This document shows, piece after piece, positions 17,736 through 25,834 of a stretch of 64,000 bases of DNA (the stretch's first letter is position 1; each line of letters opens with the position of its first letter). This stretch comes from Flavimaribacter sp039888615 (lineage in GTDB: Bacteria; Pseudomonadota; Alphaproteobacteria; Rhizobiales; Rhizobiaceae), in assembly GCA_039888615.1 (NCBI GenBank), contig JBDQQS010000006.1; one strand, given 5' to 3'. The position numbers were made by a program, and so were the translations under genes. Under the pieces are notes generated by a model that was given only the letters and a program-made list of their open reading frames with translations, was not told the origin of the DNA and searched no databases.

Positions 17736-18484
17736 TGCGCGACGTATCCTCCATCGACCATCAGCACATGTCCGTTGACGAAAGACGCGTCATCGCTGGC
17801 GAGATAGGCGATGGCCTTTGCGACTTCCTCCGGTTCGGCCCATCGATTCATCGGATGAGCCGCCTTCACGGCTGCCGCAGTGGCGGAAGGATCCGGCTGT
17901 GCATCAATGTAGCGATCGAGAAAGGGTGTAGCGATAGCACCGGGACCGACCGCATTGACGCGAATGTTCTGCGCCGCGTATTCGACGGCGAGTTGCTTTA
18001 CCAATTGGACGATCGCACCCTTTGCTGCGCAATAGGCCGCCTGAGAGGCAAGCCCAACCATTCCTGATATCGAAGCCGTGGCGACGATTGCTCCCGATCC
18101 CTTTTCGAGCATTCCGGGAATGACCAGTCTGGAAAGCATGAACAGGGCTTTCGCATTGATCCCCATGACCCGGTCCCACTCCTCGTTCGAGGTCTCGAGA
18201 ATTGGTTTGGGTACGATGAAGCCCGCATTGCTGATCAGGATGTCCGGGTTGCCGAAATGATCCACCGCTGCAGCAAAGAGTTTTTGAGTCCCCTCGGGAT
18301 TCGACACGTCTGATACGACTCCCAACGCACCTGCCGCTGAAGATATTTCGACAACGGAAGGCTCGATATCTCCGACGACGACACGTCCACCTTCCTCGAT
18401 CAGCATTTTCATCAGCACATTTCCGACGCCTGTCGCGCCACCCGTGAGCAATACCTTTCGACCGTCAAAACGCTTTGTCGCCAT
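17732..18484 (-). CDS. SDR-family NAD(P) dehydrogenase, probable sugar dehydrogenase
   Basis: A 250-aa classical short-chain dehydrogenase: cofactor loop TGGATGVG, Asp in VVVGDIEP at the end of strand 2 (suggesting NAD over NADP), ISNAG, catalytic Ser in SISGMVG and Tyr-x-x-x-Lys in YCAAK. Many close relatives in lactonase/dehydratase operons oxidise free aldoses at C1 to lactones. Its operon neighbours (lactonase, acid-sugar dehydratase, two nucleoside hydrolases) point to oxidation of the ribose released from nucleosides. This specificity is inferred. Confidence 0.88.
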   Translation of the reverse strand: MATKRFDGRKVLLTGGATGVGNVLMKMLIEEGGRVVVGDIEPSVVEISSAAGALGVVSDVSNPEGTQKLFAAAVDHFGNPDILISNAGFIVPKPILETSNEEWDRVMGINAKALFMLSRLVIPGMLEKGSGAIVATASISGMVGLASQAAYCAAKGAIVQLVKQLAVEYAAQNIRVNAVGPGAIATPFLDRYIDAQPDPSATAAAVKAAHPMNRWAEPEEVAKAIAYLASDDASFVNGHVLMVDGGYVAQ

Positions 18485-18512
18485 TATTCAATCCTTTCCG
18501 CTACTTCTCGAG

Positions 18513-19448
18513 CTAGTTGGCTGCACACATGTCGTGGATGTGCCGACGAAATGCCCTGTTATCGATGGACTTGATCACCGTTACGTTGGGTTCGTGTCCG
18601 GCAAGTCCGACCCAGTCGAGAAGGGTAACGCCGCGACTGTATTCGCCACCGAGTTCGACACACATGTACATGTCCGCCTGATCCAGGATCTCGTCCGGAA
18701 ACAGAGGCACGGTAACTCCGATGATGTCAGAGTGTATCGCCCCATCGATGCCTTCCGTTCCCTGGGTATATGAGTAGAGAGTTTCGGTGATGCGGTGGAA
18801 AAACGAGCCGACAGGAGTTCCCATCCTGCCGATTTCCTCACGCTCGGCATGCGAACAGATCGCATCCTGCTTGGCTGTCTCCCACGGTGTTATGGTAAGC
18901 GGCACGCCGGCGCGCATGACGATGTCGGCGGCTTCCGGATCGACCCAGACGTTGTATTCGGCCCCCATGGTGATGTTACCAACGGCATGAAGAGTGGCGC
19001 CCATAAACCAAATGGACTTGATAAACGGTACGATCTCGGGCGCCTTTGTAAGAGCCAGCGCAATATTTGTGAGTGGAGCCAGCGCAATGATCTCCAGTTC
19101 GCCCGGCATCGCCCGGGCAGCCTCTATGATGGCATCGACAGCATGCTTGTCGGATGGTTTGGCCTTTGGAGGCGGAAAGTGCGCGTCACTGAAACCATCG
19201 GACCCGAAGACTTCCGGCACGGAACGGAATCGCCGCTGCAATGGCATTCTGCATCCGGGGTAAACGGGAACGTCGGTTCGTCCTACCAATTCAAGCGTAT
19301 AGAGTGCGTTGCGGACCTGCTGATCGAAATCAATGTTGCCGCAATTTACGGTAATGCCGTGAACAGTTGAATCTTTGTGCTGCAGAACCATTATGATGGC
19401 GAGCGCATCGTCGGCGGCAACATCGGTATCGATGATGAAGTGTCGCAT
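18513..19448 (-). CDS. Nucleoside hydrolase (IUNH family)
   Basis: A 311-aa nucleoside hydrolase with an intact aspartate cluster at its N-terminus (IIDTDVAADDALAI). The family features VNCGNIDFDQQ and GAEYNVWVDPEAAD are present. The open frame runs to 19568, but the ATG at 19448 has GGGAG seven bases upstream and starts directly at the conserved strand, so it is chosen. It lies 13 bp after the second ABC permease gene. It should release base and ribose from imported nucleosides, and unlike the paralogue at 14.7 kb it keeps the metal-binding residues. Confidence 0.9.
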   Translation of the reverse strand: MRHFIIDTDVAADDALAIIMVLQHKDSTVHGITVNCGNIDFDQQVRNALYTLELVGRTDVPVYPGCRMPLQRRFRSVPEVFGSDGFSDAHFPPPKAKPSDKHAVDAIIEAARAMPGELEIIALAPLTNIALALTKAPEIVPFIKSIWFMGATLHAVGNITMGAEYNVWVDPEAADIVMRAGVPLTITPWETAKQDAICSHAEREEIGRMGTPVGSFFHRITETLYSYTQGTEGIDGAIHSDIIGVTVPLFPDEILDQADMYMCVELGGEYSRGVTLLDWVGLAGHEPNVTVIKSIDNRAFRRHIHDMCAAN

Positions 19449-19461
19449 TGATAGTTCTCCC

Positions 19462-20370
19462 TTAGCGTGAGCGTCTGGTGGTGCGAAGGTGACCGCGCAA
19501 TGCAACGAGTATGAGAGCCAAAAGGGTAACGGCATACGGTAGCATTTGCGGAAACTGTGCCGGAACATCAGCCTGTTGCAGCTTTATCCCTATGCCGTCG
19601 GTTATTCCGAAGGCGAATGCCGCGAGAACAAGCATCCAAGGCCTTTGACCGACAAGAATGACGATCGCCAGAGCCACGAAACCGCGACCCGCCGACATGC
19701 CGGCACTGAAGAGTGTCAAGGCGCCAAGAGCCAGTTGCGCACCGGCAATCCCGCAGAGCATTCCACAGACAATCTGGACTCCCAGGCGCATTCTATCGAC
19801 GTTCAGTCCCGCGCTCCGTACGGCATCCTGGTTATCTCCGAGAGCACGAATGCGAAGGCCGAGCGGTGTTGAGTGAAGCACATAGCTCCACAGGACAACC
19901 ACGGGTATCAGAAGCCAGGCGACATAGGTCTGGGAAGAAAAAGCCGATCCCAGAAACGGTATATTCGCAAGGGTGCCGAGCGGAAGTTTCGGTATACCCA
20001 TCAGTTCAGGGCTGCTGAAGGAACCCCGCACCCCAAATATCATTCCAAGCAGTAGGACCGTCAGGGCTGCCAGCAGGAAATTGTAGGTAATGCCGACGAG
20101 AAAGACGTTACCCTTGAGACTTACGATAAGGATGCCGAATAGAAGCCCGAGGGCGGCGCCGACGATGACAGCACAAAGTATGCCAAGCCACGGCGAACCG
20201 AGAAAATAAGTAGCCGCAACAGCAACAAAGGCGCCGAACAGCATCTCTCCTTCCAGGGCAATGTTCAGATCGCCTGAAGCCAAGCTGATCTGTCCGCCGA
20301 TTCCGGCATAGACGATGGGTATCGCATATGCCAGCGCAGCACTTGTAATGAAGACGATCAGATCCATCAT
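19462..20370 (-). CDS. ABC transporter permease, BMP/nucleoside family
   Basis: A 302-aa integral membrane protein of the branched-chain/BMP permease family (PF02653), with about eight to ten hydrophobic helices. It carries the conserved amphipathic segment GLRIRALGDNQDAVRSAGL that contacts the ATPase, and LASGDLNIALEGEM near the start. ATG at 20370 overlaps the stop of the other permease gene (ATGA), preceded by AGGGAGGG; the longer frame to 20463 is inside that gene. It pairs with the next permease to form the channel of a nucleoside importer. Confidence 0.92.
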   Translation of the reverse strand: MMDLIVFITSAALAYAIPIVYAGIGGQISLASGDLNIALEGEMLFGAFVAVAATYFLGSPWLGILCAVIVGAALGLLFGILIVSLKGNVFLVGITYNFLLAALTVLLLGMIFGVRGSFSSPELMGIPKLPLGTLANIPFLGSAFSSQTYVAWLLIPVVVLWSYVLHSTPLGLRIRALGDNQDAVRSAGLNVDRMRLGVQIVCGMLCGIAGAQLALGALTLFSAGMSAGRGFVALAIVILVGQRPWMLVLAAFAFGITDGIGIKLQQADVPAQFPQMLPYAVTLLALILVALRGHLRTTRRSR

Positions 20371-21488
20371 CGGCCCTCCCTGTTTGCGCTGAACATGCGC
20401 ATCGCAGGTAAGGACCCGGTGCCGGAAGACTTGAACCATCTCTGGCGCCAACCGCGCACCCACTGGAGCAATCCAAGTCGAACAGCGACTCCCAGAATAA
20501 CAATGGCTATGACAACCTGTGCAAATTCGGACGGTATACCGACCTCCTGTTCGATGCCGTCGGCGGCGAGCAGCATCCAGGAGTAGGCAAGTGCCCAGAA
20601 GACCACTGCCGGTATTCGGTATCTTGCAATCATACCGATGAGGATGCCGTCGAAACCCAGGCCCAACGCCAGATTAGCGAAGTACCGATGCTGGGTTGCG
20701 CTGATCATAAATGCCCCTGCAAGTCCCGCCAGAAATCCGCTCGACGTCATGATCATCATCCCGAATTTTTTGACATCGATACCGGCGCTTCGTGCAACCG
20801 TCACACTTCGACCCATCAGCGCCCAATCCTGGCCGAGTTTGGAACGGTGAAAAATCCAGAAGAGAACAAGACTGACAGCAACGACAAAAAGCACGCCCCA
20901 CGTAAGTTCGGTCCCGGAAATCATCGTAGGCATTCGCGCACTTGGCAGGATGCGATGCATGGCACCGTTGAAGCGGCTCTCGTCGCGGAAGGGATAGGTA
21001 GCCAGAAAGATTGCAAACAGAATGACGATGTAGTTCGAAAGCAGACTGCTGACGACCTCATCGACATTGAGATGAACGCGCAACCAGGCAATGACTGCAG
21101 CCACAACCGCCCCGGCTAGACCTCCACAGACAAGGACTAGCGTGATGTGAAAGGGCGACCAGAGCGGGCCGGCGTAATATCCAGCAATGGAGCCTGCAGC
21201 CGCACCGAGAATCAACTGGCTTTCCAGTCCGAGGTTGTAATATCCACCCTTGAAGCAAATTGAGGCTCCAAAGCCCACGATGATCAGCGGAAGACTGAGT
21301 GCGACTACACCGGCAATTTCGTAGGTCCCGTCTAGTGTTCCATGAAACGCCGCCAGGCCGGCCGCCACAGGACTGGCGCCCATGATCGAGAGCGTTATGG
21401 CGCCGATCACGGCAATGATACCGAAAGTGGCCAGAACTTCGACCAAACCTGCGGGAAGGCGAAAGGGCACCGGCTTAAAGGACGGCAT
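20367..21488 (-). CDS. ABC transporter permease, BMP/nucleoside family
   Basis: A 373-aa membrane permease, partner of the preceding protein. The features are those of nucleoside/BMP importers: VGFGASICFKGGYYNLGLES, VVSSLLSNYIVILF and the coupling segment MGRSVTVARSAGIDVKKFG. Its first 14 bases overlap the ATPase gene and its stop overlaps the second permease gene, so the transporter subunits are translationally coupled. It is the longer of the two permeases, as is usual in this family. Confidence 0.92.
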   Translation of the reverse strand: MPSFKPVPFRLPAGLVEVLATFGIIAVIGAITLSIMGASPVAAGLAAFHGTLDGTYEIAGVVALSLPLIIVGFGASICFKGGYYNLGLESQLILGAAAGSIAGYYAGPLWSPFHITLVLVCGGLAGAVVAAVIAWLRVHLNVDEVVSSLLSNYIVILFAIFLATYPFRDESRFNGAMHRILPSARMPTMISGTELTWGVLFVVAVSLVLFWIFHRSKLGQDWALMGRSVTVARSAGIDVKKFGMMIMTSSGFLAGLAGAFMISATQHRYFANLALGLGFDGILIGMIARYRIPAVVFWALAYSWMLLAADGIEQEVGIPSEFAQVVIAIVILGVAVRLGLLQWVRGWRQRWFKSSGTGSLPAMRMFSANREGR

Positions 21489-23022
21489 GGGCTGCTCCCG
21501 TCATAAAGCCACTGGCGTCGCGTGGTGCCGCCGATTGCGGATCAAGTTCGCTTACGATACGACCATCGAACATGACGACGATCCGATCAGCCACAGAGAA
21601 GAGCTCATCCAGATCAGCTGAAAGGAACAATACGCCGGCGCCCTTGTCACGTGATCGCCAGATACGCTCGAATAGGGCACGGCTGGCGCCAATATCGATG
21701 CCGCGGGTCGGCTGCCCGAGAAGGATGCAGTCTGCATTGTCTGCGAGTTCTCGGGCGAATACGAGCTTCTGCTGGTTGCCGCCAGACATTGACCTGCAGA
21801 GCACGTCGGGATCGGCTGGCCGTACATCAAAATCCTGCATGAGATCAGCAATTCTTGCCTTGTCAGCTGCCGACATGGCAGGCCGCAACCAGTCGATCCA
21901 GTTCTGCGGCCGACGTGTCGAAAGAAAAGTCTCGGCGGCTGTCGAATCAAGTGCAATCGCATCCCGGTGTCGATCTTCGGGGACATAGGCCAGACCGAGA
22001 GCACGACGTTGACCGACATGGAGTCTGGTAACATCGTTGCCCCTAAAGAATACTTGGCCTGCCGACGGACTTGCTACTCCGGCAGCGATTTCCATAAGGT
22101 CGGATTGCCCATTTCCCTCGATAGCGGCGATTCCAACGATTTCCCCGCTTCTGATGTCGAGATCGAGGTCTTTCAAACCAGAGTTGCCAGGGCGGGTGGG
22201 GGATCGAACCGACTGTAGTCGCAGCACGGATTCCCGCACACGCGAGGCAGGGACAGGCCTGGGCTTCCCGTCGGAGGAAACCGAGGAGCCAACCATGAGA
22301 TCTGCAAGCTGGTTCTGATCGGTTTGGCTTGTCGTCAGCGTCTCGACAGTTTTCCCGCGCCGCATCACGGTGACCCTGTCAGACAAGGCCATGACCTCCC
22401 GCAGCTTGTGCGAAATGAAGATAATGGTGATGCCGGATGAGCGCAGGTTGCGAAGTCTGGAAAACAGCGTTTCCACTTCTTCCGGAGACAAGACGGCGGT
22501 CGGCTCATCGAGAATGAGGATACGTGCACCGCGATGCAGAGCCTTGAGTATCTCCACACGCTGTTGGGCGCCGATTGCAAGTTCCCTCACCGGCGTGTCT
22601 GGCGGGACCTGAAGATCGAATCTATCAAAAAGTTCACGAACGAGAGCAGTTGCATCTCGAGTGTTCGATTTCAGGGGCGTACCGGGTTCATAGCCGAGTA
22701 CAATGTTCTCTGCCGATGTGAGCGAGGGCGCCAGCATGAAGTGCTGATGCACCATTCCAATACCGAGCGCGATGGCGTCCCTTGCCGAGTGAAATATACG
22801 TTCTTTCCCGTCGATCAGAATGTGGCCGGAATCCGGCGGCTGCATTCCGTGCAGAATGCTCATGAGCGTAGATTTGCCCGCCCCGTTCTCACCGACTATG
22901 GCGTGGATTTCACCCGATCGGACATCAAGGGATACGTCCTCGTTTGCGACGACTGCGCCAAATCGCTTGGTAATTCCTTTGAGTTCGACACAAATTTCGG
23001 TGGAGTTCGGGGCGGAGGTCAT
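21475..23022 (-). CDS. ABC transporter ATPase with two nucleotide-binding domains
   Basis: A 515-aa double ATPase of the sugar/nucleoside importer type. Domain 1 has Walker A GENGAGKST and Walker B ILILDEPTAV. Domain 2 has the degenerate loop IEGNGQSDL in place of Walker A, but keeps SGGNQQKLVFAREL and LLGQPTRGIDIG. One functional and one degenerate site is normal for this family. It follows the binding-protein gene by 27 bp and energises nucleoside uptake with the two permeases. Confidence 0.93.
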   Translation of the reverse strand: MTSAPNSTEICVELKGITKRFGAVVANEDVSLDVRSGEIHAIVGENGAGKSTLMSILHGMQPPDSGHILIDGKERIFHSARDAIALGIGMVHQHFMLAPSLTSAENIVLGYEPGTPLKSNTRDATALVRELFDRFDLQVPPDTPVRELAIGAQQRVEILKALHRGARILILDEPTAVLSPEEVETLFSRLRNLRSSGITIIFISHKLREVMALSDRVTVMRRGKTVETLTTSQTDQNQLADLMVGSSVSSDGKPRPVPASRVRESVLRLQSVRSPTRPGNSGLKDLDLDIRSGEIVGIAAIEGNGQSDLMEIAAGVASPSAGQVFFRGNDVTRLHVGQRRALGLAYVPEDRHRDAIALDSTAAETFLSTRRPQNWIDWLRPAMSAADKARIADLMQDFDVRPADPDVLCRSMSGGNQQKLVFARELADNADCILLGQPTRGIDIGASRALFERIWRSRDKGAGVLFLSADLDELFSVADRIVVMFDGRIVSELDPQSAAPRDASGFMTGAAHAVL

Positions 23023-23049
23023 CGTCTTAGGGTCTTTTTAAAGTGACAC

Positions 23050-24048
23050 TCAGCGATCGGATTCGACCTTGATCTTACCTTCCGCTATGCCGGTTGCGAG
23101 TTCGTCAACCTGATTCTGGATATCTTTGGAAACGAGTTCATCATCGTAAACAACGACAAGTCCGCCTTCCGATACACCTTCCGATTCTGTAAAACCCTTT
23201 TCAAGCTTGCCGTCGAGCAGCGATTTCGTGACCCGATTGATTGTCTCGTCAACACGCTTCAGCATGCTTCCCGGGACATAACCGGGAGCCAGATTGGACT
23301 GATCGAAGCCCGCGCCTAGAGCGTAGCCCGACGCCCCTGATCTTACGCTGTCGAAGCCCCCTTCACCTGAAAGTCCGGCGTATTGATAGTTAATGTCGGA
23401 ACCATCCTGGTTCAGGGACTGATTGATGACCTTACCCTTTGCCGGATCGACCCAGGACCCGACATATCCGCTTACAACCTTCGTGTCCGGATCGATGGCA
23501 GCCGCTCCCTGCTTGTACCCCGATTCGCAATCGCGAATGACGGGCGAGTCAACACCGCCGACAAATCCGATCGTCTTCTCGGGATTGATCATCGGTAGAT
23601 CGGTAGTGGTTAACTGTGCAGCGAGGGCGCCAATCAGATAGCATCCTTCGGAATCCCGGTATCCTACAGAGCTGACGACAGGACTATCGAGTTTGGCGTC
23701 TATAAAAATGAAGTGGGCATCTTCATTGGCTTCCGCAGCCCGCATCATCGCATCGATGGCTTCAAATCCCAGCACAAACACCATGTCATTGTTGCGGCCC
23801 GCATCGGACAGCTGGCGGAAAAACTTGTCTGCCTGCAATCGGCCTTCATAGGTGTTGACCGTCGCTTCGTAGTTATCTTCGACAAGATCCTTTCCGCCGA
23901 GTGCAATATCAAAGAATGCGCGGTCACCGAAGGAATCGGCGACGAAGATGCCTACTTTCGGGCCCTCGGCATATGCGGAGTTTACCCCGGACAGAGAGGC
24001 AACGCCTAGAATAAGTGATGCAGTTAGGTTTCTGATGACGCGGTGCAT
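23050..24048 (-). CDS. BMP-family substrate-binding protein (nucleoside binder)
   Basis: A 332-aa periplasmic protein of the basic membrane protein (PF02608) family, whose characterised members bind purine or pyrimidine nucleosides. A Sec signal (LILGVASLSGVNSAYA) precedes VGIFVADSFGDRAFFD. Later signatures are FVLGFEAIDAM, FIFIDAKLD, IGFVGGVDSPVIRDCESGY and YAGLSGEGGFD. ATG 24048 is preceded by AGGAGA; the frame extends further to 24129 across the operator region and is rejected. It is the first gene of the operon and is expected to be highly expressed and repressed by the divergent LacI protein. Confidence 0.93.
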   Translation of the reverse strand: MHRVIRNLTASLILGVASLSGVNSAYAEGPKVGIFVADSFGDRAFFDIALGGKDLVEDNYEATVNTYEGRLQADKFFRQLSDAGRNNDMVFVLGFEAIDAMMRAAEANEDAHFIFIDAKLDSPVVSSVGYRDSEGCYLIGALAAQLTTTDLPMINPEKTIGFVGGVDSPVIRDCESGYKQGAAAIDPDTKVVSGYVGSWVDPAKGKVINQSLNQDGSDINYQYAGLSGEGGFDSVRSGASGYALGAGFDQSNLAPGYVPGSMLKRVDETINRVTKSLLDGKLEKGFTESEGVSEGGLVVVYDDELVSKDIQNQVDELATGIAEGKIKVESDR

Positions 24049-24080
24049 GTTGATCTCCTGTGGTGCGAAGTAAGAAACAA

Positions 24081-24100
24081 GAATGACATCGATGTCATTC
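24081..24100. promoter_or_regulatory. Perfect 20-bp LacI-type operator
   Basis: GAATGACATCGATGTCATTC is a perfect palindrome with the central CG typical of LacI-family operators. It sits 33 bp upstream of the binding-protein start and 64 bp upstream of the divergent lacI start. Confidence 0.75.
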
Positions 24101-24113
24101 ACGGTATTGACGA

Positions 24114-24127
24114 ATGTTATCGATGTC
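24114..24127. promoter_or_regulatory. Second, imperfect LacI-type operator
   Basis: TGTTATCGATGTCA shares the ATCGATGTCA half with the perfect site 33 bp away (centre to centre), about three helical turns. It lies between that site and the lacI start, a spacing that would permit cooperative binding or short looping. Confidence 0.6.
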
Positions 24128-24163
24128 AATAGTTAGGATGAGCATCCTCTGGAGTAGAATGCT

Positions 24164-25171
24164 ATGGCGTCGAAACCACCTGTCAGCCTGAAGGATATTG
24201 CCGAAGCCGCAGGGGTTTCGACGATAACCGTTTCGCGCGCCTTGCGTGGACTTCCTCTGGTGACGCCGGATACGCGTAAACAGATAACCGACATTGCGCA
24301 TCGTCTGGGCTATGTTCCGAACCAGGTGGCTAGCAGCTTACGTTCGCGGAAGACCGGACTCATCGCTGTTGTCATGCCCACAGTCGCAGGTTCAATATTT
24401 TCCGACACCGTAAACAGCATTTCGAACGAACTTGGCAAAGCCGGCTACCAGATCATCATAGGTGAATCTTCCTACGATATCGAACAGGAGCAGACCGTTC
24501 TCGAGGCGCTCGTGCAGCGCCGTCCGGATGGTGTCATCATCGCCGGTGTAAATCACACCCGAACGTCCCGTGAGCTTTTGTCCGCCATGAATGTTCCGGT
24601 AGTGGAAATCTGGGATATGACGGAGGACCCGGTCGATTCCCTGGTGGGTTTTTCCAACCGACATGCGGCCTACGAGTTTACACTGACGCTGATCGACAAG
24701 GGATACGGAAGATTTGCGATTGCCTCCGGACCGATGGAAAGACTGAATCGAGCTCAACAGCGCGCCGAAGGACATGGCGAAGCGTTGAAGTTCAAAGGGC
24801 TGCGCTCTTTCGGATCGATCGTCATCCCTCACTTCATGGGAATGCTCTCTAGCGGCGAGACCCTGCTAAAGTTCGTGAGGGACAATCCGGAACTCGATTG
24901 CCTCTTTTGTACCAACGAGCTGATCGCGATCGGTGCTACGGTGCAGTGTCGGCGAGCCGGCATCAAGATCCCGGATGACATGGCGATCGTTGGATTCGGT
25001 GATGTTGAAGCAGCATCAATCATTGATCCGCCATTGACGACTATTTGCATCCACGGGGCCGCAATGGGGCAGGAGGCTGCACGCATCATACGGGATCGGC
25101 TCGCCGGTAATACAGAAGAACGAAAGATCTTGGATGTAGGTTACGATATTGCCTGGCGCGGTACCGCATGA
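24164..25171 (+). CDS. LacI-family repressor of the nucleoside operon
   Basis: A 335-aa regulator with the N-terminal HTH (SLKDIAEAAGVSTITVSRAL), hinge helix (NQVASSLRSRKTG) and a periplasmic-binding-like effector domain (GLIAVVMPTVAGSIFSD; IVGFGDVEAASIIDPPLTT). It lies divergent from the nine-gene nucleoside operon with two ATCGAT palindromes between, and its stop overlaps the start of the cytidine deaminase gene (ATGA). It most likely represses both units until a nucleoside or sugar intermediate appears. Confidence 0.93.
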   Translation: MASKPPVSLKDIAEAAGVSTITVSRALRGLPLVTPDTRKQITDIAHRLGYVPNQVASSLRSRKTGLIAVVMPTVAGSIFSDTVNSISNELGKAGYQIIIGESSYDIEQEQTVLEALVQRRPDGVIIAGVNHTRTSRELLSAMNVPVVEIWDMTEDPVDSLVGFSNRHAAYEFTLTLIDKGYGRFAIASGPMERLNRAQQRAEGHGEALKFKGLRSFGSIVIPHFMGMLSSGETLLKFVRDNPELDCLFCTNELIAIGATVQCRRAGIKIPDDMAIVGFGDVEAASIIDPPLTTICIHGAAMGQEAARIIRDRLAGNTEERKILDVGYDIAWRGTA

Positions 25172-25563
25172 CCGTTGAGGATGACCTCATCTATAGAATG
25201 CTCGAAGCGGCAAGATCGGCACATCGCAACGCGTATGTACCGTATTGCCGATTTCCGGTAAGCGCTTGCGTCAAGGGCGAGGGGGCAGGTCTCTATGTCG
25301 GCGTCAACATCGATAACAAAGTTCCCGGCCAGACAGTTTGCGCCGAGTCAGTCGCGCTCGGTTCAATGATTGCAGCGGGAGAATGTCGGCTCACCCAAGT
25401 ATTGGTTCTTGGCGGACATCCGGGCACAACGCAGTATTGTATGCCGTGCGGTGGCTGTCGCCAACGGCTCTATGAGTTCGCCGACGATAAGACTTTGGTT
25501 CATTCATGCCTTCATGACGGCCGTGTAGCTTCCTATTCTTTGCTTGATCTGCTGCCTTCGTAA
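25168..25563 (+). CDS. cdd: Cytidine deaminase
   Basis: A 131-aa zinc deaminase of the CDA family, converting cytidine to uridine. Zinc ligands Cys58, Cys94 and Cys97 and the proton shuttle Glu60 are in place (TVCAES; CMPCGGCRQ). The ribose-contacting motif normally N-x-E-N is N47-I-D49-N, a Glu to Asp change, and the usual CAER is CAES. Translational coupling to the LacI regulator and the opposite nucleoside importer show a role in nucleoside salvage or catabolism. The substitutions may broaden or shift the accepted ribose moiety. Confidence 0.88.
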   Translation: MTVEDDLIYRMLEAARSAHRNAYVPYCRFPVSACVKGEGAGLYVGVNIDNKVPGQTVCAESVALGSMIAAGECRLTQVLVLGGHPGTTQYCMPCGGCRQRLYEFADDKTLVHSCLHDGRVASYSLLDLLPS

Positions 25564-25614
25564 TCAGAAACGTGCAATCATCTCGGCTCAACGCAGACGA
25601 ATTGCTGATCAGTC

Positions 25615-25800
25615 CTAAAGATTCCGAAATATGTAAATCGGGCTAGACCAAGCCTGGTTTCCATCCTGCTCTGTAACGCGCAAGTAGAAAGCATGGCAGC
25701 CATCCTCCTTAATTTCGATGGTCTTTTCCTGTTCGAGTTCGTAGTGGGAGTTCTTGTCCGGTAATCGACAATGCTTAGTCAGTTGCCGATCCAGTCCACA
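25615..25800 (-). pseudogene. C-terminal remnant of a PHP/DUF3604-like protein
   Basis: On the minus strand a frame ending at the TAG at 25615-25617 encodes an end containing YLRVTEQDGNQAWSSPIYI. This pattern (LRVTQ-x-DG-x-x-AWSSPI) closes PHP-domain/DUF3604-type proteins. Going upstream the homology-like sequence switches frame (FYVDWIGN is in another phase, near 25795-25815), so the gene is a frameshifted fragment. No start is present. It borders the AT-richer segment that begins at about 25.8 kb. The family name is from memory and moderate. Confidence 0.45.
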
Positions 25801-25834
25801 TAAAAGCCCAGCCGGCCAATTTTCTATCTGGCTA

